Source of the DNA: CAZESS01 sp964594625 | GTDB lineage: Archaea; Thermoplasmatota; E2; UBA202; DSCA01 | NCBI GenBank assembly: GCA_964594625.1 | Contig: CAZQNC010000042.1 | Span: 1 to 10,788, forward strand | Direction: 5' to 3' | DNA: 10,788 nt | Part shown: positions 6,018-10,788 of the stretch, in pieces | Layout of the letters: each line of letters begins with the position of its first letter | How positions within the stretch are numbered: the first letter of the stretch is position 1 | Position numbers and translations under genes: made by a program | Notes under the pieces: generated by a model | What the model was told of the DNA's origin: nothing | The model's database searches: none | The model's input: only the letters and a program-made list of their open reading frames with translations

Positions 6018-7039
6018 AACACCGCGTCAAGCGCATCTTTGCCCGTGCAGATAACGAGCCTGATGCCATCGTCATCATGAACGGCGCCGTCGCCGACGCA
6101 ACGTTTTTCTATGTCACCGGCTACCGGAACGGCCTGTTCGAGCAGTCGGCCGCCATCCTGTATCCGGACGACGGGCTGGAGGTCATCTGCCCGGAGCTGG
6201 AGGCCACGGCTGCCGGTCCGGACGCGCACGTCTACCATGACCGGGAGGAAAAACGTGCCCTGTTCGAAGACCTGCTGGCCGCGGACACCATCGGGGTCAA
6301 CGCACCATCGGTATCCTACCGGGACGCCACCTGGCTGCGGGAGGTCTGCGGTGATGCATCCCTCGTAGACATCTCATCCGCCGTCAGGCAGGCCAGGATG
6401 GTGAAAGACACCCGGGAGATACAGGCCATACGGCGGGCCTGCGATATCGCGGCCGACGTCGCCCGGCAGCTGCCCGCCTGGCTGGACGACATGGTGACCG
6501 AAAGCCAGATGCTGGCCGAGATACAGTATGCCATGGCACAGCAGGGAGCAACGCCGTCGTTTCCGCCCATCGTTGCCTTCGGGGAGCATTCGGCGCTCCC
6601 GCATTACACCACCGGCCAGGCGGCGCGTGCATGGCCGGCTCTGGTTGACTTCGGCGCCCGCTATCACCGCTACTGCTCGGATATCACGCGCACCTTTGTC
6701 CGTGGCAGGGCGCAGGAAGACGTGCATGAGACGGTGCAGCAGGGCCAGCAGCTGGCATTGGACATGATGGAACCCGGGGTGAGCGCCCGGGATGTCCATA
6801 TGGCGGTCAACGATTTTTTCACCGGGGAGGGCTATCCGTCGCTGCCCCACGGCCTGGGTCATTCGCTGGGCCTGGAGGTCCACGATGGGATGTCGATGGG
6901 CAGGGAAAGCGACCTGGTGCTTGAGGAGGGCATGGTGGTCACGGTGGAGCCCGGCATCTACCTGGCCGACAGGTGGGGCGTCCGGGTTGAGGACGACGTG
7001 CTCGTCACCAGCGGCGGCGTCGACGTGTTGACGAGATAG
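6014..7039 (+). CDS. M24 family metallopeptidase, Xaa-Pro aminopeptidase/prolidase type
   Basis: 341 residues. M24B enzymes release an N-terminal residue before proline, or split Xaa-Pro dipeptides, with two metal ions, normally in the cytoplasm. Residues 1-125 form the creatinase-like N-terminal domain. The pita-bread catalytic domain follows. All five metal ligands can be seen: Asp212 (VDFGARY), Asp223 (CSDITRTF), His283 (PHGLGHSLGLEVHD), Glu312 (TVEPGIY) and Glu326 (GVRVEDD). His197 in LPHYTTG and His290 are the usual substrate contacts. There is no signal peptide. The start codon overlaps the ksgA stop in ATGA, behind GGGAGGA, a strong Shine-Dalgarno site. It is the last gene of the pus10 operon. 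Many other archaea have a HemK-type methyltransferase at this place, so the neighbour is of interest. Dipeptidase versus aminopeptidase cannot be decided by eye. Confidence 0.92.
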   Translation: MKHRVKRIFARADNEPDAIVIMNGAVADATFFYVTGYRNGLFEQSAAILYPDDGLEVICPELEATAAGPDAHVYHDREEKRALFEDLLAADTIGVNAPSVSYRDATWLREVCGDASLVDISSAVRQARMVKDTREIQAIRRACDIAADVARQLPAWLDDMVTESQMLAEIQYAMAQQGATPSFPPIVAFGEHSALPHYTTGQAARAWPALVDFGARYHRYCSDITRTFVRGRAQEDVHETVQQGQQLALDMMEPGVSARDVHMAVNDFFTGEGYPSLPHGLGHSLGLEVHDGMSMGRESDLVLEEGMVVTVEPGIYLADRWGVRVEDDVLVTSGGVDVLTR

Positions 7040-7063
7040 ATGCTGCAGCATGCCCGATTTTTT
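7040..7063 (+). terminator. Terminator after the pus10-M24 operon
   Basis: The perfect 12-base palindrome ATGCTGCAGCAT starts right after the M24 stop codon, and a run of six T follows at 7058-7063. As RNA it can form only a short stem around a TGCA loop. Termination therefore probably relies on the oligo-T tract, as is common in archaea. Confidence 0.5.
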
Positions 7064-7073
7064 CTCCTATAGA

Positions 7074-7108
7074 TTTATAAATAGAAAAAAACAGCGTTGT
7101 TTAAATAG
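7074..7108 (+). promoter_or_regulatory. Tandem TATA-like boxes upstream of the DUF5654-like gene
   Basis: Two strong AT-rich boxes are present: TTTATAAATA at 7074-7083 and TTTAAATAG at 7100-7108. From the second, transcription would start near 7129-7131 at the Shine-Dalgarno site. From the first it would start near 7105 and give a leader of about 35 bases. Unlike the other promoters here, this one appears to drive a leadered mRNA. Confidence 0.5.
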
Positions 7109-7127
7109 TGAATCGAAATATATGGGT

Positions 7128-7132
7128 GGAGG
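7128..7132 (+). promoter_or_regulatory. Shine-Dalgarno site setting the start at 7140
   Basis: GGAGG, within GGTGGAGGG, lies seven bases before the ATG at 7140. An in-frame ATG at 7122 overlaps this stretch and has no ribosome-binding site of its own, so 7140 is preferred. Confidence 0.7.
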
Positions 7133-7139
7133 GAACCAA

Positions 7140-7391
7140 ATGCCGCTACAACCAAGCAAGGCAGAAATGAAAAAAACGATAGCCGTGGCCATCGGCGGAG
7201 CCTTCGGCTTCATCATAGCCCTGATATGGCGAGATGTCATCATCGGCCTGATGAACATGGCAGGACTCAACGTCGACAACTTCGAGGATGCAGCCGGCGC
7301 TGGCCTGGCCATCGTCGTCGCCATCGTCATAACGCTGATCTGCGTCCTCGGCATCTACTACATCTCCCGCTGGGGCGACGTAGAAGAATAA
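7140..7391 (+). CDS. Small two-pass membrane protein, DUF5654-like
   Basis: 83 residues, no known function. A short polar N-terminus (MPLQPSKAEMKK) is followed by hydrophobic segments at about 13-30 and 53-75, and a charged tail SRWGDVEE. The first segment with its continuation, GGAFGFIIALIWRDVIIGL, strongly resembles the 'AFGFVxALAWxDAI' hallmark of DUF5654, a family of tiny archaeal membrane proteins. The loop MAGLNVDNFEDAAGAG between the segments is acidic and probably faces outside. It has its own promoter and Shine-Dalgarno site, and T-rich sequence follows its stop codon. The family name is from memory of the motif, so treat it as likely rather than proved. Confidence 0.75.
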   Translation: MPLQPSKAEMKKTIAVAIGGAFGFIIALIWRDVIIGLMNMAGLNVDNFEDAAGAGLAIVVAIVITLICVLGIYYISRWGDVEE

Positions 7392-7400
7392 CGGCACATC

Positions 7401-7424
7401 TGTCTCTTTTCCTCTTTTATTTTC
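7401..7424 (+). terminator. T-rich tract after the DUF5654-like gene
   Basis: Starting ten bases after the stop codon there are clusters of T (TCTCTTTT, TCTTTTATTTT) without a hairpin, the usual archaeal terminator form. The second cluster could also act as a weak promoter element for the next small gene, but its spacing to the ATG at 7438 (about 19 bases) is too short. Confidence 0.45.
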
Positions 7425-7437
7425 AATACCCCCAAAA

Positions 7438-7629
7438 ATGACCGAAGGATGCCCTCCCCGTCTGCTCCGCATGCTGCTCCTGCTGTTCGTTGTCTTATCT
7501 GCATGTAGCGTCATCGCCGTCGTACTGGACATGCTGCTCCTTGGCATAGCGCTTCTCGTCGCCGGCCTCGTGTTCCTCGCCGTGCTGGTCGCCTGCCTAC
7601 TCGTCCCGCTTTTCACGCGGCTGCTGTGA
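7438..7629 (+). CDS. Very small hydrophobic protein, hypothetical
   Basis: 63 residues, not recognised. After MTEGCPPRLLR the protein is almost entirely hydrophobic, with segments at about 12-30 and 33-58 separated by an aspartate (DMLLLG). That suggests a hairpin of two membrane helices, with basic residues at both ends (R8, R11, R61) placing both termini inside. A sequence LSAC at 20-23 resembles a lipobox, but the hydrophobic residues after it argue against a lipoprotein. Third codon positions are rich in G and C like the neighbouring genes, which supports coding. No Shine-Dalgarno site or well-placed TATA box is visible: a T-rich tract lies about 19 bases upstream. A terminator-like hairpin with a T-run follows. 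It could be a spurious frame. Confidence 0.4.
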   Translation: MTEGCPPRLLRMLLLLFVVLSACSVIAVVLDMLLLGIALLVAGLVFLAVLVACLLVPLFTRLL

Positions 7630-7655
7630 CGCTGTGACAGCTGCACTGTCCCATG

Positions 7656-7671
7656 ACGGGGAACCGTTTTT
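7656..7671 (+). terminator. Hairpin and T-run, plus strand
   Basis: ACGG and CCGT pair around a GGAA (GNRA-type) loop, and the stem runs into five T at 7667-7671. It lies 27 bases after the small hydrophobic gene and faces the convergent peptidase gene. The stem is only four pairs, so this is a modest candidate. Confidence 0.35.
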
Positions 7672-7702
7672 CTGGTAACATCACCGTGTGGCGGAAGGAA
7701 AC

Positions 7703-7734
7703 AAAAAATGTAAAAAGAAGGGAAAAAGGGGAAA
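7703..7734 (-). terminator. T-rich terminator of the C25 peptidase gene
   Basis: Read on the minus strand, the bases after the peptidase stop codon contain three oligo-T runs of five, five and six (plus-strand A-runs at 7723-7727, 7712-7716 and 7703-7708), separated by C-rich spacers and without a strong hairpin. This fits archaeal oligo-T termination. Confidence 0.5.
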
Positions 7735-7748
7735 GGATGGTGTGGGGT

Positions 7749-9701
7749 TTACTCGTAGCCGCCTATCTTCAGGCTGGGGTCGCCGAGCAGGGCCCACTCC
7801 TCGACGGTCTTCGCATCGATCTTGTCTTCCATGGGCGGGAACTTGTTGACGTAGTGCTGCAGCGCGGTGCCGTGCACCTCGCCGAGGATGTCGCTGGTAC
7901 CGTTGCTGTATATCTTGAAGAACTCGCTGTCGATGAAGCCGCCGTAGAACTGCGTCGCGTCGGGAATGCCGTCCTCGTTGTTGTCGCCGATGGCCCCGTA
8001 GCCCAGGCCGGTGCTGCCGATGGTCGCGATGGAACCCTTGTCGAACCCGCGGGCCAGCCACCAGCTCCAGCTTTCCGGCGGTATTTCGCCCTTGTACAGG
8101 TATTCCTGCCAGTGGCTGTAGCCCTCGTATATCTTCAGCAGGTTGAGCATGCTGACGTTGAACTGGCTGTTGTGGCAGCCGCCGACCACGCAGACCGGGT
8201 ACATGCCGTCGTTGGTCAGCTTCGTCATGTCCTGCAGCCGCAGTCCGTCAATCCATGTTTCGCTGTCGTTGGGTGGATGGGTTGCCCATCCCATCGGGTT
8301 GCCGTGCCCCTCGAAGCTCAGGAGACCGCATCCCTCGCTGATGGCGTTGACCACATCCTCCGGCCCGGTCAACGTGCCGTCAGAGGTGTACAGTGTGGTG
8401 CTGTCGAACCCGGCTGGCTCGACGAAGCCGGCAATCTTGCCGACCGTTTCTTCACCGTCGATGTACGGGTCGCTTTGGCTGGGGAACGTGTCGCCGGCCA
8501 CGCCGACGAACCGGTTGAACCAGTCGCTGCCCGCCGTCGTGGTCTCGTAGGTGATGATTTTTTCCACCATCTTATCCACCTCGTAGCTGTTCCGGCAGGC
8601 CAGCCGGCCCACGTAGACGTCGGGGTAGCAGTCGAGCATGTCCTGCTTCATGCCGGCCCATTCCGCGTAGACGCCGTCGTCGTTGCTGTCCCAGTCTGCA
8701 AAGACCACCTCGCCTTCATCATACTTGTAGATGTCGGCGAAGTAGAGGTCGCTGAGATAGCTTTTCTCCCAGTTGCTCCTGTCGTCGAGATGTGCATACC
8801 GCACCGGGGCCCACCATTTCTCCTCAAATAGGCCGCCGTTGCGGCCGCCGACGAGCATGACGTACTTGATGCCCCAGCTGTCGAGCGCGTCCTTGATGAA
8901 ATACTTGACCTGTTCCGGATCGTCCTGTCCCTCTACGCTAAAGTACTCGCCGCTGTATATCTCGTCGAGGGTGACCAGCTGGGTGGAAATGCCATGATCC
9001 TCCTTGTGCTGGATGAGAGGCTGCAGTGCATCTGTGAACTCGCCCGGTGCGATGACGACCATGTCGTAGGCATCGGCGGTTGCCACCGGCTCAGCCGGCG
9101 GTTTATAGGAAATGTCGACCTGTATCTCTTCGGTGTAGGTCAGGGTGTTCTCCGCCGGGACGTACTGCGCCGGGTAGACCTGCACGGTGAGGAAGAGCGT
9201 CCTGCCGTCGTGGTCTCGTCCGACGCCGACCCGGTAGTCTCCCCAGGTGCCCGGATAGGCCTCGGTGCTGCTGTATACGTTGCTTTCCTGCTGCACCGGC
9301 GCGGTCTGCTTCATGTTGGTGGCGACCGCTGTCGGGGCGGGAACAATTTTTTGTGCAACATGCATTTCCTGAGTTGCTCCGTGCCGGACGCTGACGCTGA
9401 CGATGTCGGTGCCGAGCGGAAGCGTGATGGTCTCCGTCCTGTAGGGCAGCATGGGTTCCCCGCTGTTGCTCAGCGTGGTGCTGCCGTCGGTTCGTACGGC
9501 CACATAGCGGCCCGCGTTTTCAATGGTTGGCGTCGAAAACCGGAACGTTTTCTCCATGGTTACAATGTCGCTGTCACTGCCTGCGACTGCCCCGCCGTCG
9601 GAGCTGGACACGGACGTAGTACCCGTCGGCTGCATCCCGACGAACACGGCGCCGCTCAACGCAAACAGTGCGACGACCAGTATGGTTAATAGCTTTTTCA
9701 T
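7749..9701 (-). CDS. Secreted gingipain-like cysteine peptidase (family C25)
   Basis: 650 residues. C25 peptidases are caspase-fold (clan CD) cysteine proteases, exported and usually activated by loss of a propeptide. Residues 1-22 are a Sec signal peptide (MKKLLTIL core, no lipobox cysteine), then a low-complexity S/T/G linker (25-45). Residues 46-205 look like the beta-rich C25 propeptide: LPYRTETITLPLGTDIVSV and YTEEIQVDISY. The catalytic domain begins with YDMVVIAPGEF (212-222). The likely dyad is His466 in SFEGHGNP and Cys509 in VVGGCHNSQF. ALLGDPSLKIGG near the C-terminus is typical of the family. Two DxNxDG loops (DSNDDG about 338, DNNEDG about 573) could bind calcium. There is no C-terminal anchor, sorting tail or Ig-like domain, so the enzyme is probably released. 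Start 9701 is the ATG at the signal peptide; a longer frame to 9764 lacks one. Cleavage specificity is unknown. Confidence 0.9.
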   Translation of the reverse strand: MKKLLTILVVALFALSGAVFVGMQPTGTTSVSSSDGGAVAGSDSDIVTMEKTFRFSTPTIENAGRYVAVRTDGSTTLSNSGEPMLPYRTETITLPLGTDIVSVSVRHGATQEMHVAQKIVPAPTAVATNMKQTAPVQQESNVYSSTEAYPGTWGDYRVGVGRDHDGRTLFLTVQVYPAQYVPAENTLTYTEEIQVDISYKPPAEPVATADAYDMVVIAPGEFTDALQPLIQHKEDHGISTQLVTLDEIYSGEYFSVEGQDDPEQVKYFIKDALDSWGIKYVMLVGGRNGGLFEEKWWAPVRYAHLDDRSNWEKSYLSDLYFADIYKYDEGEVVFADWDSNDDGVYAEWAGMKQDMLDCYPDVYVGRLACRNSYEVDKMVEKIITYETTTAGSDWFNRFVGVAGDTFPSQSDPYIDGEETVGKIAGFVEPAGFDSTTLYTSDGTLTGPEDVVNAISEGCGLLSFEGHGNPMGWATHPPNDSETWIDGLRLQDMTKLTNDGMYPVCVVGGCHNSQFNVSMLNLLKIYEGYSHWQEYLYKGEIPPESWSWWLARGFDKGSIATIGSTGLGYGAIGDNNEDGIPDATQFYGGFIDSEFFKIYSNGTSDILGEVHGTALQHYVNKFPPMEDKIDAKTVEEWALLGDPSLKIGGYE

Positions 9702-9702
9702 G

Positions 9703-9718
9703 GTAGCCCTCGGGCTAC
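9703..9718. repeat. Perfect inverted repeat between peptidase promoter and start codon
   Basis: GTAGCCC and GGGCTAC are exact reverse complements separated by two bases, ending one base before the C25 peptidase ATG. The predicted transcription start from the TATA box at 9732-9741 falls inside it, near 9711. In mRNA that included it all, the Shine-Dalgarno-like GAGGG would be partly buried in the stem. It may be an operator or a translational hairpin. Confidence 0.6.
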
Positions 9719-9731
9719 TTAAATGACGGTT

Positions 9732-9741
9732 CCTTATAAGG
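9732..9741 (-). promoter_or_regulatory. TATA box of the C25 peptidase gene
   Basis: The palindromic CCTTATAAGG is centred about 35 bases upstream of the ATG at 9701, predicting a leader of about 10 bases that starts with the Shine-Dalgarno-like GAGGG. A second, weaker box (minus-strand TTTAAG at 9718-9723) is too close to the start codon to be useful. Confidence 0.5.
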
Positions 9742-9787
9742 TTATCGGTAGGGCACGTGCACATTGCCGCCCCGGCGAGACCACTAA

Positions 9788-9797
9788 TTTTATAAAC
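9788..9797 (+). promoter_or_regulatory. TATA box of the uL16 gene
   Basis: TTTTATAAAC is centred about 31 bases upstream of the ATG at 9824, giving a leader of roughly five bases. A Shine-Dalgarno-like GGCGGTGTTATC sits directly before the ATG, but most of it would be at or upstream of the predicted transcription start, so use of this site is uncertain. With the box at 9732-9741 this makes a 122-base divergent promoter region (9702-9823). Confidence 0.55.
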
Positions 9798-9823
9798 GAT
9801 GGGGCAATGTAGGCGGTGTTATC

Positions 9824-10333
9824 ATGTCACGAAAACCAGCGAGCATGTACAGGGAAATCAGGGGACGCCCGACCACCCGGAAGGAATACATGGGCGGCAT
9901 CCCCGGGCTCCGCATCACCCAGTTCGACCTCGGCAACAAACAGGCCGAATTCCCGCTGGCGATATCAGTCATCGCAGGAGAACAATGCCAGATTCTGCAT
10001 CGGGCCCTCGAAGCATCACGTGTGGCCGCCAACCGGTACATCGTCAAACGAGCCGGACGGCTGAACTACCATCTCAAGGTCCGCATTTATCCACACGTCG
10101 TCGTCCGGGAAAACAAGCAGGCCACCGGCGCAGGCGCCGACCGTGTCTCACAGGGCATGCGAAACGCCTACGGAAAACCCGTGGGCACGGCAGCCCGCGT
10201 ACACCTCGGCCAGAAGCTCATCACCATCTACACCGACGAAGCCAACATCGACCACGCACGGATGGCCCTCAAACGCGCCAAAGCCAAGCTGCCATGCCCC
10301 TGCCGCATCGAGGTGGAGGAAACCGGCAGCTGA
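9824..10333 (+). CDS. rpl10e: 50S ribosomal protein L10e (uL16)
   Basis: 169 residues, the normal archaeal size. uL16 lies near the A-site tRNA and the P0/L1 stalk base of the large subunit and is added late in assembly. The N-terminus MSRKPASMYREIRGRP leads into YMGGIPGLRI (22-31), the archaeal/eukaryotic L10e hallmark. The family signature GADRVSQGMRNAYGKPVGTA is at about 104-123, and the end KLPCPCRIEVEE is typical. The start is conserved across the family and lies behind its own TATA box. It is divergent from the C25 peptidase and is followed after 65 bases by a winged-helix gene and a tRNA. No unusual residues were noticed. Confidence 0.96.
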   Translation: MSRKPASMYREIRGRPTTRKEYMGGIPGLRITQFDLGNKQAEFPLAISVIAGEQCQILHRALEASRVAANRYIVKRAGRLNYHLKVRIYPHVVVRENKQATGAGADRVSQGMRNAYGKPVGTAARVHLGQKLITIYTDEANIDHARMALKRAKAKLPCPCRIEVEETGS

Positions 10334-10359
10334 CGCCGGGATGTGTCACTCGACAGCAA

Positions 10360-10369
10360 GGTTTTTGAA
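10360..10369 (+). promoter_or_regulatory. Weak TATA-like / T-run between uL16 and the winged-helix gene
   Basis: GTTTTTGAAT carries five T and lies about 34 bases before the ATG at 10399. It may be a weak promoter for the winged-helix gene, a partial terminator for uL16, or neither. The sequence does not decide. Confidence 0.3.
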
Positions 10370-10384
10370 TGTATCCGCATTTAG

Positions 10385-10392
10385 GGTGGTGA
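10385..10392 (+). promoter_or_regulatory. Shine-Dalgarno site of the winged-helix gene
   Basis: GGTGGTGA, close to the archaeal consensus GGAGGTGA, ends six bases before the ATG at 10399. The mRNA therefore has a leader or is read through from uL16. Confidence 0.7.
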
Positions 10393-10398
10393 GATATA

Positions 10399-10722
10399 AT
10401 GGCATATGAAAACGACGCGCAGACGAATAACAGCCTCTCCGAGCGCCTGCAGACGGAACTTGGACTGCTGGAGCGCCACATTCAGATGCTACAGGTCATC
10501 CGGGACGAGGGACCCGTCGGCATCATCAAGCTGGCGGAGCACACCGGGTTTCCGCAGCACAAGGTCCGCTACTCGCTGCGTGTCCTCGAAGGGGAGGGAT
10601 TGATCCGCCCGTCGCCGCGGGGTGCCATTGTCACCGACCGGGCACCGGAGTTCATCATCGATTTCAAGGAACTGCTGGAGGAGATGGAGGACAAGATAGG
10701 CGACCTGTACCGCATGTTATAG
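10399..10722 (+). CDS. Small winged helix-turn-helix protein, putative transcription regulator
   Basis: 107 residues; the exact family is not recognised. Residues 12-30 form a leucine-rich helix that may dimerise (LSERLQTELGLLERHI). A winged helix follows: helix 1 HIQMLQVIRDEG, then VGIIKLAEHTGFPQHKVRYSLRVLEGEGLIRPSPRG, with the recognition helix at about 52-64 and the wing near 70-78. The final part, APEFIIDFKELLEEMEDKIGDLYRML, is a second charged helix suited to dimer contact. This layout (N-terminal helix, wHTH, C-terminal coiled coil) is common in small archaeal DNA-binding regulators. No ligand-binding or metal site is seen. It sits between rpl10e and tRNA-Phe, with a Shine-Dalgarno site, and may be co-transcribed with either. 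Target unknown. Confidence 0.8.
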   Translation: MAYENDAQTNNSLSERLQTELGLLERHIQMLQVIRDEGPVGIIKLAEHTGFPQHKVRYSLRVLEGEGLIRPSPRGAIVTDRAPEFIIDFKELLEEMEDKIGDLYRML

Positions 10723-10733
10723 CTCCTATAGCT

Positions 10734-10788
10734 GCCGCGGTAGCTCAGTTTGGGAGAGCGCCAGACTGAAGATCTGGGTGTCGAGGGT
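10734..10788 (+). tRNA. tRNA-Phe (anticodon GAA), 3' part beyond window
   Basis: The 5' acceptor strand GCCGCGG, bases 8-9 TA, D-arm GCTC/GAGC and anticodon stem CCAGA/TCTGG are all in place. The anticodon loop CTGAAGA has GAA at 10768-10770, which reads phenylalanine codons. The variable loop is GTGTC, and GAGGG T begins the T-arm. Fifty-five bases are visible; the 3' acceptor strand and T-loop are outside. No intron is present in the anticodon loop. It begins 11 bases after the winged-helix stop codon with no correctly spaced TATA box in between. Confidence 0.93.

Noticed and set aside
7122..7139. Earlier ATG at 7122 for the DUF5654-like protein
   Set aside because: It would translate the Shine-Dalgarno sequence itself as Gly-Gly-Gly and has no ribosome site of its own; the second TATA box would be too close.
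7653..8831. 392-codon plus-strand open frame opposite the C25 peptidase
   Set aside because: It mirrors a clear peptidase gene, starts across a terminator region with no ribosome site, and its translation is a repetitive V/A/D/H-rich mix typical of antisense frames.
9702..9764. N-terminal extension of the C25 peptidase to an ATG at 9764
   Set aside because: The extension contains the TATA box and the inverted repeat and would put a polar stretch ahead of an obvious signal peptide. The ATG at 9701 is a better start.
1..10788. CRISPR array, insertion sequence, integrase, phage or toxin-antitoxin genes
   Set aside because: I looked for regularly spaced repeats, terminal inverted repeats, and transposase or integrase motifs and saw none. 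Nearly all bases are assigned to ordinary genes.

Overview
The window is archaeal, most likely from a GC-rich euryarchaeote in the broad sense. The evidence is archaeal-type L21e, Rpo4 (RpoF), uL16/L10e and Pus10 proteins, an AF1531-like DUF655 protein next to KsgA, and TATA-box promoters. Several first genes have a TATA box centred 24-27 bases upstream of the start codon, which predicts leaderless mRNAs. Internal operon genes mostly carry Shine-Dalgarno sites. I cannot fix the lineage by eye: a Thermoplasmatota-like or methanogen-like (Halobacteriota) group are both possible.

Layout. Bases 1-2350 (minus strand) hold a two-gene sugar-nucleotide operon: a mannose-1-phosphate guanylyltransferase-like nucleotidyltransferase, then an archaeal GlmM-type phosphohexomutase that runs off the left edge. 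A compact divergent promoter (2351-2438) separates it from a small membrane protein with a C-terminal zinc ribbon (2439-2852). From 2890 to 7039 runs a tight plus-strand operon for RNA modification, ribosome and transcription: pus10, rpl21e, rpo4, DUF655, ksgA and an M24 Xaa-Pro-type peptidase. Its genes overlap or sit 1-8 bases apart. It ends in a palindrome plus T-run. Two very small membrane proteins follow (7140-7391, DUF5654-like; 7438-7629, unknown). A large secreted gingipain-like C25 cysteine peptidase lies on the minus strand (7749-9701) and is convergent with them. Divergent from it is the uL16/L10e gene (9824-10333), followed by a small winged-helix protein (10399-10722) and a tRNA-Phe(GAA) cut by the right edge.

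How the genes fit together. Most of the window is housekeeping: cell-surface sugar activation, tRNA and rRNA modification, ribosomal proteins, and an RNA polymerase stalk subunit. The accessory part is the secreted peptidase, which has an inverted repeat at its predicted transcription start, and the small membrane proteins. The M24 peptidase in the operon and the secreted C25 peptidase would together suit a peptide-consuming lifestyle, but that link is inference.

I found no CRISPR array, transposon, phage gene or obvious new multi-gene system. The most curious signals are a sharp codon-usage break with an embedded TATA-like box inside pus10, the inverted repeat over the peptidase start region, and the mixed leaderless/leadered promoter architecture. 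No stretch longer than 300 bases lacks a gene.
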